DNA of 41,312 bases, taken from positions 1-41,312 of the forward strand of contig JAICMO010000008.1 in NCBI GenBank assembly GCA_025929185.1, given 5' to 3'. The DNA comes from Pseudolabrys sp. (lineage in GTDB: Bacteria > Pseudomonadota > Alphaproteobacteria > Rhizobiales > Xanthobacteraceae). A model generated the notes under the pieces. The model saw only the letters and a list, made by a program, of their open reading frames with translations. It had not been told where the DNA came from and searched no databases. Shown one piece after another: positions 18,030-26,997 of the stretch; the stretch's first letter is position 1; every line of letters begins with the position of its first letter. The position numbers were made by a program, and so were the translations under genes.

Positions 18030-21000
18030 CTAGGTCCGCCCATATCCTCCCGCCGTCGGCGTCTGGATGATGACGGCTTCGCCGGCGTCGATGGTGGTCT
18101 CGTCGCAGCCTTGCAGGCGCTCCATGCGGCCGTCCTTGCGGCGCACCCAGTTTTCGCCGACCTGACCGGGCTCGCCCCCGGCAAGGCCGAACGGCGGCAC
18201 GCGGCGATGGCCGGACAAAATCGTGCATTCCATCTTTTCGAGAAAGCGAATGGTGCGGCGGATGCCGTCGCCCGCGTGCCACTTGCCCTTGCCGCCGGAG
18301 CCTTTGCGGATGTGGAAGTCTTCCAGCACCGCTGGATAACGAAACTCCAGCACCTCGGGATCGGTGAGCCGCGTGTTGGTCATGTGCGTATGCACCGCAT
18401 CGGTCCCGTCGAAGCCGGGGCCGGCCGGCGAGCCCGAGCAGATCGTTTCGTAATACTGGTACTTGGCGTTGCCGAAGTTGAGATTGTTCATGGTGCCTTG
18501 CGCGGCGGCCATGGCGCCGAGCGCGCCGAACAGGCAATTCGTCACCGCCTGCGAGGTCTCCACGTTTCCGGCGACCACGGCGGCCGGATATTCCGGCGAC
18601 AGCAAGGATTTCTTCGGCAGGATGATCCTTATCGGCCGCAGGCAGCCGGCGTTCATCGGAATGTCGTCGTCGACCATCACGCGGAAGACGTAAAGCACGG
18701 CGGCGCGCGCGACCGGCTCGGGCGCGTTGAAATTGGTCGGCTGCTGCGGCGAGGTGCCGGTGAAGTCGAGCGTCGCTTCGCGCCTCTTCTTGTCGACGGT
18801 GATCTTCACCTTGATCACCGTGCCCTGATCCATCTCGTAGGAAAACTCGCTGTCGTGCAGGCGGTCGATGACGCGCCGCACGCTTTCGGCGGCGTTGTCC
18901 TGCACGTGCTGCATGTACGCCTCAACCACGGGCAGCGTGAATTGCTTGACCATCTTGCGCAGCTCCTGCACGCCCTTCTCGTTGGCGGCGATCTGCGCCT
19001 TGATGTCGTTGATGTTCTGCACCGGATTGCGCGCCGGGTAGCGCGCGCCGGTCAACGCGGCCATCAGCTCTTTTTCGCGAAAGCGCCCGCGGTCGACGAG
19101 CTTGAAGTTGTCGAACAGCACGCCTTCCTGCTCGATGGTCGTCGCATTGGGCGACATCGAGCCGGGCGAAATGCCGCCGACGTCGGCGTGATGGCCGCGC
19201 GAGGCGACCCAGAAAAGGATTCGCGGGCCTTTCTCCGTCATCCTGAGGTGCTCGCGCGCAGCGCGAGCCTCGAAGGATGCACGGCCCCGGCCGTCGCCCT
19301 TCGAGGCTCGCTTCGCTCGCTCCTCAGGGTGACGGGACTGGCTTTCGAACACCGGCGTGCAGATGGTGATGTCCGGCAGGTGCGTGCCGCCGTTGTACGG
19401 CGCATTGATGCAGTAGACGTCGCCGGCTGAGATCTTGCCCTTGTTGTCGCGAATGACGGTCTCGACCGAACGATCCATCGAGCCGAGATGCACCGGCACG
19501 TGCGGCGCGTTGGCGACCAGCGTGCCGTCGGCGGAAAACACCGCGCAGGAGAAATCGAGCCGCTCCTTGATGTTCACCGAGTAGGCCGTGTTCTGCAGCG
19601 ACACGCCCATCTGCTCGGCCACCGACATGAACAGGTTGTTGAACACCTCGAGCATCACCGGATCGGCCTTTGTGCCGATGGCGTGGCGCCGCTTGGCGGC
19701 CACCGCGCGCGTGAGCACGAGATGATTTTTCGCGGTGATCTCTGCCTGCCAGCCGGGTTCGACCACGACTGTCTGGTGCGGCTCGATGATGATGGCCGCG
19801 CCTTTGACACGCGTGCCGGGCTTGAGCTGCGCGCGGGTATAGACGTTAGCCTTGTGCCATGTGCCGTCGGAAAAGAATTCGGTGCGGCGCGCGGGCGCGG
19901 GCAGGGCGCTGCGGCTCTTGCGCAGCGTCTTCTCGCGAAATTTCGCGCCGCCGCCCACGGCCTCGACCGAGACCGCTTCGACCACCATCTGCTTCGAGCG
20001 GTCGATGAAGCCGAAGCGCGCCTTGTGCGCTTTTTCGAAGGCGTGCTGGATTTTGTTCAGCACTGGACCTCCCCCTGAAAGGGGGAGGTCGGCGCGCGAA
20101 GCGCGCCGGGTGGGGGTCGATGGCATTTGCTTATGACCCCAACCCGGACCGCCTTCGGCGGTCTGACCCTCCCCTTTCAGGGGAGGGATGAAGGTGGGGA
20201 CGACCAGCGGCGTGTCTGTCCCCGCGTAGCGGATGTGCGCGCGCACGATCACTTTGATCTTGGCAGCGGGTACGCCCTGGCCAGCGACTTCATCTTTCGC
20301 CTGTTTACCCATCCGCGCAGCCACGCGTGCGATCACGGCCAGCGCCTTGTCGCCGAACGGCAGCTCGATCGCCTGCTGCCGCGTCGCGCGAATGTCGGCC
20401 AAGCCCATGCCGTAAGCCGAGAGCAGCGACGAGAACGGATGGATCAGCACCTTTGTCATGCCGAGCGCATCGGCGACCAGGCAGGCGTGCTGGCCGCCGG
20501 CGCCGCCGAAGCAATTGAGCGCATAGCGCGTCACGTCGTAGCCGCGCTGCACGGAAATCTTCTTGATCGCGTTCGCCATGTTCTCGACCGCGATCTTGAT
20601 GAAGCCGTCGGCAATTTCTTCCGGCGTGCGGCCGCCGCCGACCTCGCGCGCCAGGTCGGCGAACGCTTTCCGCACTGCCCCGGCATCGAGCGGCAGGTTG
20701 CGCTCGGCGCCGAAAATCTTCGGGAAGAATTCCGGCATCAGCTTGCCGGTCTTGAGGTTGGCGTCGTTCACCGCGAGCGGGCCGCCGCGGCTATAACATT
20801 TCGGCCCCGGTTTGGCGCCTGCCGAAGCCGGGCCGACGCGAAAGCGCGCGCCGTCGAAATGCAGGATCGAGCCGCCGCCGGCCGCGACCGTATGGATGAG
20901 CATCATCGGCGCGCGCATGCGCACGCCGGCGACTTCCGTCTCGTAGGCGCGCTCGTACTCGCCGTCGAAATGCGAGATGTCGGTCGAGGTGCCGCCCATG

Positions 21001-22070
21001 TCGAAGCCGATCAGGCGATCGAAGCCGGCTTCGCGCCCCGTCTGCGCCATGCCGACCACGCCGCCGGCGGGGCCGGACAAGATGGCGTCCTTGCCCTGGA
21101 AAAGCTCGGCCGCAGTCAGCCCGCCGGACGACATCATGAACATCAGGCGGATTGAATCTGTTGCGTCACCGCTTGCGCTGGCGGAATCCTTGCCCGCTTG
21201 CTCATTCTTTTCCCTCCCCCGCTTGCGGGGGTGGGTTAGGGAGGGGGTAAAAGCCTGCTCGGCAATTGAAGAAGAGCCTCCACCCGCCGCGCCTTCGCCC
21301 TTCGGGCTTCGGCGGGCGACCTCCCCCGCAAGCGGGGGAGGTGAAGAAAGCGCGAGGGATGTCGCGCGCATTTCGCTCGCCACCCGCGCCACGTAGCGCC
21401 GCAGGATCGGCGAGAGATAGGCATCGACCACCGTGGTGTCGCCGCGCGAGACGATCTTGATCAGCGGCGAAACCTCGTGGCTCACGGAAATCTGCGCGAA
21501 GCCGACTTCGCGCGCGAGCGCGGCGACGCGCTTCTCATGCTCGGCGTGGTGATAGGCGTGCATGAAGACGATAGCGACAGCTTCGATTCCATCGGCCTTC
21601 GCCGTTTCGAGCTCGCGCCGCACGCTGGCGAGATCGACCTCGCGCTCGACCGTGCCGTCGGCAAGCACGCGCTCGTCGACCTCGACCACGCGTTCGTAGA
21701 GCATGTCCGGTTTGACGATCTGCCGCGCAAAAATCTTCGGCCGCGCCTGGTAGCCGATCTTGAGCGCATCGCGGAAGCCTTTGGTGATCAGCAGCAGCGT
21801 CCGCTCGCCTTTGCGCTCGAGCAGCGCATTGGTAGCGACCGTCGTGCCCATCTTCACCGCGCCGATGCGGCCCGGTGGAATTGCCTCACCCGATTTTAAG
21901 CCGAGCAGGTCGCGGATGCCTTGCACCGCGGCATCGCCATAGGCTTCGGGATTCTCGGACAGCAGCTTGTGCGCAATGAGCGTGCCGTCGGGGCGGCGGC
22001 CGACAATGTCGGTGAACGTGCCGCCACGGTCGATCCAGAAATCCCAGCGGTGCAATGGTTTTGCGATCAT
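18030..22070 (-). CDS. Hydantoinase A/B (5-oxoprolinase-type) fusion protein carrying three in-frame repeat-derived insertions
   Basis: HyuA part: [64 protein letters not shown]; HyuB part: [62 protein letters not shown]; start trimmed to [12 protein letters not shown]. Confidence 0.93.
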   Translation of the reverse strand: MIAKPLHRWDFWIDRGGTFTDIVGRRPDGTLIAHKLLSENPEAYGDAAVQGIRDLLGLKSGEAIPPGRIGAVKMGTTVATNALLERKGERTLLLITKGFRDALKIGYQARPKIFARQIVKPDMLYERVVEVDERVLADGTVEREVDLASVRRELETAKADGIEAVAIVFMHAYHHAEHEKRVAALAREVGFAQISVSHEVSPLIKIVSRGDTTVVDAYLSPILRRYVARVASEMRATSLALSSPPPLAGEVARRSPKGEGAAGGGSSSIAEQAFTPSLTHPRKRGREKNEQAGKDSASASGDATDSIRLMFMMSSGGLTAAELFQGKDAILSGPAGGVVGMAQTGREAGFDRLIGFDMGGTSTDISHFDGEYERAYETEVAGVRMRAPMMLIHTVAAGGGSILHFDGARFRVGPASAGAKPGPKCYSRGGPLAVNDANLKTGKLMPEFFPKIFGAERNLPLDAGAVRKAFADLAREVGGGRTPEEIADGFIKIAVENMANAIKKISVQRGYDVTRYALNCFGGAGGQHACLVADALGMTKVLIHPFSSLLSAYGMGLADIRATRQQAIELPFGDKALAVIARVAARMGKQAKDEVAGQGVPAAKIKVIVRAHIRYAGTDTPLVVPTFIPPLKGEGQTAEGGPGWGHKQMPSTPTRRASRADLPLSGGGPVLNKIQHAFEKAHKARFGFIDRSKQMVVEAVSVEAVGGGAKFREKTLRKSRSALPAPARRTEFFSDGTWHKANVYTRAQLKPGTRVKGAAIIIEPHQTVVVEPGWQAEITAKNHLVLTRAVAAKRRHAIGTKADPVMLEVFNNLFMSVAEQMGVSLQNTAYSVNIKERLDFSCAVFSADGTLVANAPHVPVHLGSMDRSVETVIRDNKGKISAGDVYCINAPYNGGTHLPDITICTPVFESQSRHPEERAKRASKGDGRGRASFEARAAREHLRMTEKGPRILFWVASRGHHADVGGISPGSMSPNATTIEQEGVLFDNFKLVDRGRFREKELMAALTGARYPARNPVQNINDIKAQIAANEKGVQELRKMVKQFTLPVVEAYMQHVQDNAAESVRRVIDRLHDSEFSYEMDQGTVIKVKITVDKKRREATLDFTGTSPQQPTNFNAPEPVARAAVLYVFRVMVDDDIPMNAGCLRPIRIILPKKSLLSPEYPAAVVAGNVETSQAVTNCLFGALGAMAAAQGTMNNLNFGNAKYQYYETICSGSPAGPGFDGTDAVHTHMTNTRLTDPEVLEFRYPAVLEDFHIRKGSGGKGKWHAGDGIRRTIRFLEKMECTILSGHRRVPPFGLAGGEPGQVGENWVRRKDGRMERLQGCDETTIDAGEAVIIQTPTAGGYGRT
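19237..19333. repeat. Dispersed long imperfect palindrome (GTCATCCTGAGG...CCTCAGGGTGAC type) in frame inside the hydantoinase/oxoprolinase ORF
   Basis: GTCATCCTGAGGTGCTCGCGCGCAGCGCGAGCCTCGAAGG ... CCTTCGAGGCTCGCTTCGCTCGCTCCTCAGGGTGAC; arms pair over most of the element; encodes [35 protein letters not shown]. Confidence 0.88.
20067..20187. repeat. Bipartite palindromic element, in frame inside the hydantoinase/oxoprolinase ORF
   Basis: ACCTCCCCCTGAAAGGGGGAGGT hairpin ... CGGGTGGGGGTC - spacer - GACCCCAACCCG ... CCCTCCCCTTTCAGGGGAGGG hairpin. Confidence 0.9.
21211..21343. repeat. Bipartite palindromic element, in frame inside the hydantoinase/oxoprolinase ORF
   Basis: TCCCTCCCCCGCTTGCGGGGGTGGGTTAGGG ... 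CGCCGCGCCTTCGCCCTTCGGGCTTCGGCGGGCGACCTCCCCCGCAAGCGGGGGAGGT; encodes [22 protein letters not shown] ... [11 protein letters not shown] on the minus strand. Confidence 0.9.
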
Positions 22071-22184
22071 GAGAATGAGAACTAGCAACGATATGGGAGG
22101 CGCACTATGTCCCGCCTGTCGCCGATAAAACAAGCCTGTTAGGTTTGCCGCCGGCGCAATGCCGCAATCGGCAAGGACTATTCC

Positions 22185-22952
22185 ATGCGAAAATTTGCAA
22201 AGCCCCTCATCGCAATGGCTCTCTGCGCATCAGGGTTGCTCGTTGCAGCGGCGCAAGCGCAGGCGGCCGAACTCAGGGTTCTGAGCGGCAACGGGGCGAA
22301 AGCGGCCGTGCGCGAGCTTTGCGCGCAATTTGCAAGCAAGACCGGCAACAAGGTTTCGATCCATTTCGAGGTGAACGCCGACCTGAAAAAGAAAATCGAA
22401 GCCGGCGAGCCTTTTGATGTCGCCGTGCTCAACCCGCCGGTGCTCGATGCGTTGATCAAGGAAGGCAAGATCGTTGCCGACACGCGCGCCGACATCGGCC
22501 GCGCGGGCCTCGGCGTCGCGGTGCGCGCAGGCGCTCCGAAGCCTGATATTTCGACGGTCGACGCGTTCAAGCGCGCGCTGCTTGCCACAAAAGCAGTCGC
22601 GTTTCCCGGCAAAGGGGCGAGCGGCCGCTATTTCGTCAGCCTGCTCGACCGCATGGGCATTGCGGCGCAAATGAAACCGAAGCTGAAGCCGATGAAAGCG
22701 GAGGACACCGTGGAGGTCGTCGCGCGTGGTGAAGCCGATATGGTCGTCGTGGTGTCGACGCGGATCACCGGCGTCGCCGGCGTCGAGCGGGTGGGGCCGA
22801 TCCCGGAAGCGCTGCAAACCAAGATCGGATTTGCCGCGGGCGTCGGCAGTTCATCGAAAGCTTCCGATGCCGGCAAAGCGCTGGTGCGATTCCTGAGCGC
22901 GCCGGCAGCAGCCGAGACGCTCAAGAAGAACGGCGTCGATCCGGCGCACTAG
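22185..22952 (+). CDS. ModA-like (molybdate-type) substrate-binding protein
   Basis: Signal peptide [63 protein letters not shown]; type-2 periplasmic binding protein pattern. Confidence 0.88.
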   Translation: MRKFAKPLIAMALCASGLLVAAAQAQAAELRVLSGNGAKAAVRELCAQFASKTGNKVSIHFEVNADLKKKIEAGEPFDVAVLNPPVLDALIKEGKIVADTRADIGRAGLGVAVRAGAPKPDISTVDAFKRALLATKAVAFPGKGASGRYFVSLLDRMGIAAQMKPKLKPMKAEDTVEVVARGEADMVVVVSTRITGVAGVERVGPIPEALQTKIGFAAGVGSSSKASDAGKALVRFLSAPAAAETLKKNGVDPAH

Positions 22953-22991
22953 AAGGCGATCAACTGAGATTGAAACGGCTCTTTTCTCCGC

Positions 22992-23062
22992 TCATTCCCG
23001 CGCAAGCGGGAATCCAGCGCATATGAAGTCTGGACCCCCGCTTTCGCGGGCGTGAGCGGATG
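22992..23062. repeat. Dispersed palindromic repeat (CATTCCCGCGCAAGCGGGAATCCAG ... TGGACCCCCGCTTTCGCGGG type)
   Basis: ATTCCCGCGCAAGCGGGAAT hairpin and CCCGCTTTCGCGGG hairpin ending GGATGAC. Confidence 0.8.
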
Positions 23063-23093
23063 ACTGATCGATTCAACTCAAACGAATCAAACT

Positions 23094-23975
23094 CTAGCCG
23101 CGCTTCACGCGCATGCGTTGACCGATAACGACAGTGGCGACCACAGCGGCAGCATAAAGCAAAGTCGACAACTTAATCCGCTCGCCGTTCACCGGCGCGG
23201 CCAGCGCGACGATCACAAAGGGCTGCAACAGCATCAATTGCCCGACGCGCGCGACGCCGCCCATCGCCATCGCCGCGTTGAACACAAAGAAGGCGAAGAA
23301 CTGGCTGACGAAGCTGACATAGGCGAGGCCGATCCACGCGGGAAGCGGCGTATCGGTCAGGTGCTGCGGCCATAATGCGAGCGTCGCAATGGCTGCAAGC
23401 GGCATGAACATCGCCACCTGCCACGAGATCACTTCCCAGCCCGGCCGCTGCATGCTCAGGCGGCCCGACAGCGCGTAGCCGAACGCGCCGGCGACGACGG
23501 TGCCGAGCAGATAGAGATCGCCGAGCGCAAACGAATGCGCCTCGCTCTGTCGCAGCACGAAAACGACGACGATTGCCGCACCGGCAAGGCTCGCGAGCCA
23601 AAAGCCCGCGCTCGGCCGTTCATGCGTAACGAACGAAGCGGCGGCGACGGTTGCGAGCGGCATGATGCCGAGCACGACGCCGCCATGCGCCGCCGGAACC
23701 TTGGCCATTGCAAGCGCCATCAACACGGGAAAGCCGACAATGGTGCAAAGCCCGGTGACGAACAGCTCGAACCATATCCTTTGTGTCGGCCAGGGGCGGC
23801 GCAGCACAGTCAGCAATAACAGGCCGGCGCAGCCGGCGATCGTCGCGCGCGCCGCCGTGAGAAACAGCGGGTCGAGCGCGCTGACGGTAAGCCGCGTCGC
23901 CGGCAGCGTGCCGCCGAACAGGCAGACGCCGGCGAAGCCGAGCGCGATTCCCAACTTTTCGCGGGAGGAGGGCAT
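23094..23975 (-). CDS. EamA/DMT-family transporter
   Basis: LGIALGFAGVCLFGGTLPATRLTVSALDPLFLTAARATIAG, AAHGGVVLGIMPLATVAAASFVTHERPSAGFWLAS; start trimmed to MPSSREKLG. Confidence 0.92.
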   Translation of the reverse strand: MPSSREKLGIALGFAGVCLFGGTLPATRLTVSALDPLFLTAARATIAGCAGLLLLTVLRRPWPTQRIWFELFVTGLCTIVGFPVLMALAMAKVPAAHGGVVLGIMPLATVAAASFVTHERPSAGFWLASLAGAAIVVVFVLRQSEAHSFALGDLYLLGTVVAGAFGYALSGRLSMQRPGWEVISWQVAMFMPLAAIATLALWPQHLTDTPLPAWIGLAYVSFVSQFFAFFVFNAAMAMGGVARVGQLMLLQPFVIVALAAPVNGERIKLSTLLYAAAVVATVVIGQRMRVKRG

Positions 23976-24073
23976 GTGGGTCCACGCGGAAGCTATCGGC
24001 TGCCGCGGCCAAAAACCACTTGTGAATGCTCCGCGGAACGCAGTTACGTAAAGTTTCCCGCGGGCCGCTCGCG

Positions 24074-24221
24074 CTAGGGCATGATCGCTTAAAACGGAAG
24101 CGCCGCTCGCCGCAGCGTCATTGCCGGACTTGATCCGGCCATCCATCCTTGCAAACGAGATGGACCCGCGGGTGACGCTGAAGACATTGAGACGATTCAG
24201 TCCCAAGCAATCATGCTTTAG
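24074..24221. repeat. Imperfect terminal inverted repeat CTAGGGCATGATCGCTT / AAGCAATCATGCTTTAG enclosing a degenerate GTCATTGCCGG-type element
   Basis: Left arm 24074-24090 matches reverse complement of right arm 24205-24221 at 14/17 positions; inner element approx 24117-24178. Confidence 0.65.
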
Positions 24222-26311
24222 TGGCTCACCCCGGGCATGACCTGCCCGTTATAGATGTCGGTGTTCGGCGCTCCTTCCACCGAAAGGATTCCGACAAGGC
24301 CGCGCTCCGCGCGCGCCAGCGCGTGATCGACGAGCGTGTAATTCCCCGGCACGTGCAATTTGAACTCCGTTAAGACCGCGCCGCCCGGCGGCACGGTAAC
24401 GGTCTGAATTCCCTTGAGCGGCGGAGTCTCCAGGCTCCCGAGCCTGTAAACCTTGTCGAATATTTCGCCGATGACATGGAATGAGGAAGTGAAATTCGGA
24501 CCACCGACGCCGAAGAAAATACGGACCGTGTCGCCGACCTTGGCGCGCAACGGGTGTAGCTTGGAGATCGCGCCGACCGAGCCATTGAACACGAAATATT
24601 CCGGCTTCTCGTCGAGCAGCTTCTCGACGCTGAACTCCTGGCTGCCACGCTGCCCGAAAGCTTTGTCGGTGTAGATCTCGCCCTGCATCACATAAAATTC
24701 GTGGTCGACCGGCGGCAACCCGCCCTCGGGCTCGACCAAGATCAATCCGTACATTCCATTGGCGATGTGCTCGGCAACCATCGGCGTTGCGCAATGGTAG
24801 ACGTAAAGCCCCGGCACCAGCGCCTTCCAGGTCATGGATTTTTCCTTGCCCGGATCGACCTGGAGCGCTGCTGCGCCGCCGCCGGGCCCGGTCGCGGCGT
24901 GGAAATCCACCGAATGAATCATCGAGCTTTCGGCGGAATTTTTCAGATGAATATCGACCGTGTCGCCGACGCGTACGCGAATAAACGGGCCAGGCACCTT
25001 GCCGTTGAAGGTCCAGTAGCCGAACGTCGTGCCTTCCGCGAGCCGGCCTTCTACTTCGACCGAGAGCAGATCGACTCGAACGGTCTGCGGCTCGCGCTTG
25101 CCGATCGGCGGCGGGAGATCGTCCGGTGCACGGGATATGTCGGCTTCGACCACGCTCGGCACCGGCGGTTTCGGCGTGACGATAAACTGGCCTTGCATGC
25201 CGGCCAGGCGGTGCCCGGGCACGCTGCAATAATAGATAAAGTCGCCTGACTTGCCCGCCCGGAACGCCAACGTTGTGCTCGCGCCCTTGCCGGTCACGCG
25301 CGGCGAGCGCGCGTCTTGATCGGGAAAGACGATGTCGTGCTCGGCGCCCTCGCCATTGATGAGCGTGAGTTGCACCACTTGTCCCTCGGCGGCAGTCAGG
25401 ACCGGGTTCACCTTGCCGTCGATCGTGCCGCCGACGCCGATATAGACCATGCGGCCTTCGGCAATGCCGGAACGCAACGTGTAGCGCGCGTCGGGAATGT
25501 AGACCGTCGATGCACCCGCCTGGCTCGCCGACGGCGCGGCAGGATTTTGTGCAGCGGCTTGCGGCGAAGACGGCGCGGCTTGCGACGCGACCGCATTCGG
25601 CGTCCCGCCTCCGCCCGCAGAAGCCAGATAGGCAATCACGTCGTCACGGTCATGCTCGCTCTTGAGCCCGGGAAACGGCATCTTGTTGCCCGGCACCACC
25701 TTCTGCGGATCGGTGAGATAAGCGCCGAGCGTCTTGGCGTCCCACATGATGTTTGCCTGCTTCATCGCCGGCGAATACGTGTAGCCCGCCTCAGCGCCGA
25801 CCTTGCGGCCGATCACGCCGGCGAGCGATGGCCCGACCAGATTCTTGCCGGGCGTCAGGGAATGACAGGCTTGGCATTTGCGGAAAACCTGACGGCCGGC
25901 GACGGCATCGCCATGGATGCCGGCCGCAGCGGACCAGGCGGCGGTCTGTTGCGCCTGAGCCTGTGGCACAGATGTATGGGGCTGCGTTGCGGGTGTATTC
26001 GCAGTTGAAGGCGGCGTCGCGCTCTTGGTTTGCTGGGCCGTCTTCGAAGGATTTGGACCCGCTGCGGCTGGCGCCGCCGCGCCGGGCTGCGGCTTCTTTG
26101 TTTGCGGGGCAGCCTTGGCGCTTGCTGACCGGTTTTGCGGAGTCGGCGATGGCGCGGAAGAGCTGTTGCTCGCCTGCTCCGATGTCTCGTTCGAAGCGGT
26201 TTGGGATGAGGTTGTGGGAAGCGAAGCGACATAAAAGAACGGAATGATCACGCAAATGCCGACGATCAGGACGATCCAACTGCGAATGGTTTCCTGGATT
26301 TTTTGCCACAT
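24218..26311 (-). CDS. nirK: Membrane-anchored cytochrome c - cupredoxin - copper nitrite reductase (NirK) fusion
   Basis: N-terminal TM helix, Pro/Ala/Gln-rich linker, heme motif FRKCQACHSLTPGK, cupredoxin YYCSVPGHRLAGMQ, NirK core MIHSVDFHAATGPGGG / VYHCATPMVAEHIANGMYG / SSFHVIGEIFD / LVDHALARAERG. Confidence 0.92.
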   Translation of the reverse strand: MWQKIQETIRSWIVLIVGICVIIPFFYVASLPTTSSQTASNETSEQASNSSSAPSPTPQNRSASAKAAPQTKKPQPGAAAPAAAGPNPSKTAQQTKSATPPSTANTPATQPHTSVPQAQAQQTAAWSAAAGIHGDAVAGRQVFRKCQACHSLTPGKNLVGPSLAGVIGRKVGAEAGYTYSPAMKQANIMWDAKTLGAYLTDPQKVVPGNKMPFPGLKSEHDRDDVIAYLASAGGGGTPNAVASQAAPSSPQAAAQNPAAPSASQAGASTVYIPDARYTLRSGIAEGRMVYIGVGGTIDGKVNPVLTAAEGQVVQLTLINGEGAEHDIVFPDQDARSPRVTGKGASTTLAFRAGKSGDFIYYCSVPGHRLAGMQGQFIVTPKPPVPSVVEADISRAPDDLPPPIGKREPQTVRVDLLSVEVEGRLAEGTTFGYWTFNGKVPGPFIRVRVGDTVDIHLKNSAESSMIHSVDFHAATGPGGGAAALQVDPGKEKSMTWKALVPGLYVYHCATPMVAEHIANGMYGLILVEPEGGLPPVDHEFYVMQGEIYTDKAFGQRGSQEFSVEKLLDEKPEYFVFNGSVGAISKLHPLRAKVGDTVRIFFGVGGPNFTSSFHVIGEIFDKVYRLGSLETPPLKGIQTVTVPPGGAVLTEFKLHVPGNYTLVDHALARAERGLVGILSVEGAPNTDIYNGQVMPGVSH

Positions 26312-26500
26312 GGATTGCTTGCCGGTTTGACGTTGCGAACGTTTCCGAACAGCACAATGACACCGCCGAGAGTAGGACAGATTGCTCGTCAGCGCGAAGC
26401 AGAGGTGGCATGCAATTTGCGGCTGACGCGATCATTCGCCGCATCTGATGGCGGTGAAACGTAAACACGTTCGTAGAACAAGCTGCCCGCCAAAATTGGC

Positions 26501-26533
26501 GAGGCGCCCGGCGGGTACTTCGCCGGACGCCTC
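26501..26533 (-). terminator. Candidate terminator hairpin downstream of rnpB
   Basis: GAGGCGCCCGGCGGGTACTTCGCCGGACGCCTC inverted repeat just past the rnpB 3' end; no strong U-tract directly after the stem. Confidence 0.4.
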
Positions 26534-26537
26534 TTGA

Positions 26538-26970
26538 CGTATCAGCCGGCCTGTAAGCCGGGTTCTGTATGGCACGTGGCGAAAGCCACGCACGCGACGG
26601 CCATTCCTCTCGCACGCCGGTTGCCCGGCGCATCAAGCAACCTACCCGAACGGCCGATCCGGACTGATCCCGGGATTGCTCCCGCGCCGTTCCTATTCGG
26701 TCTTGCTCCCGGTGGGGTTTGCCGTGCCGCTTCCGTTGCCGGAAACGCGGTGCGCTCTTACCGCACCTTTTCACCCTTGCCGCGGGCGATACGCAACGCT
26801 GCCCGAGGCGGTTCGTTCTCTGTGGCACTTTCCCTGAGGTTTATCCCCGCGAAAGCAGGGACCCACCCCGCCGGACGTTATCCGGCACCGCTCGTCCATG
26901 GAGCCCGGACTTTCCTCCCCGGCCGCCTTTCGGCAATGGCGCGGAGCGGCCGTCCGGCCGACTGACGCGC
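26538..26970 (-). ncRNA. rnpB: RNase P RNA (bacterial type A)
   Basis: Reverse strand contains GAGGAAAGTCCGGGCTCCA, AGGGAAAGTGCCACAGAGAACGAACCGCC, AAGGGTGAAAAGGTGCGGTAAGAGCGCACCGCG, GTAGGTTGCTTGA, ACAGAACCCGGCTTACAG; P1 pairing CGCGTCAGTCGGCC / GGCCGGCTGATACG sets the ends. Confidence 0.95.
26845..26874 (-). repeat. Repeat-like hairpin inside the rnpB P9 region
   Basis: rnpB-sense TGGGTCCCTGCTTTCGCGGGGATAAA, similar to the CCCCGCTTTCGCGGG half of the repeat at 22992-23062. Confidence 0.6.
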
Positions 26971-26997
26971 TAGGCATGGGGTGCGCGCCGGCCCGCG

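Noticed and set aside
19187-19340. Possible CRISPR array or direct repeat cluster in the oxoprolinase gene
   Set aside because: The repeats are single inverted palindromes of different families with no regular spacer-repeat periodicity; no cas-like genes were seen.
26312-26470. FNR/NNR-type box (TTGAT-N4-ATCAA) upstream of nirK
   Set aside because: No good match seen; only AACGTaaacACGTT (26458-26471) and CGTTGCGAACG-like short palindromes, which are not diagnostic.
26534-26965. ORFs 26534..26965 +, 26719..26973 + and 26771..27001 - as coding genes
   Set aside because: The region is RNase P RNA on the minus strand with all conserved motifs; these ORFs are fortuitous.
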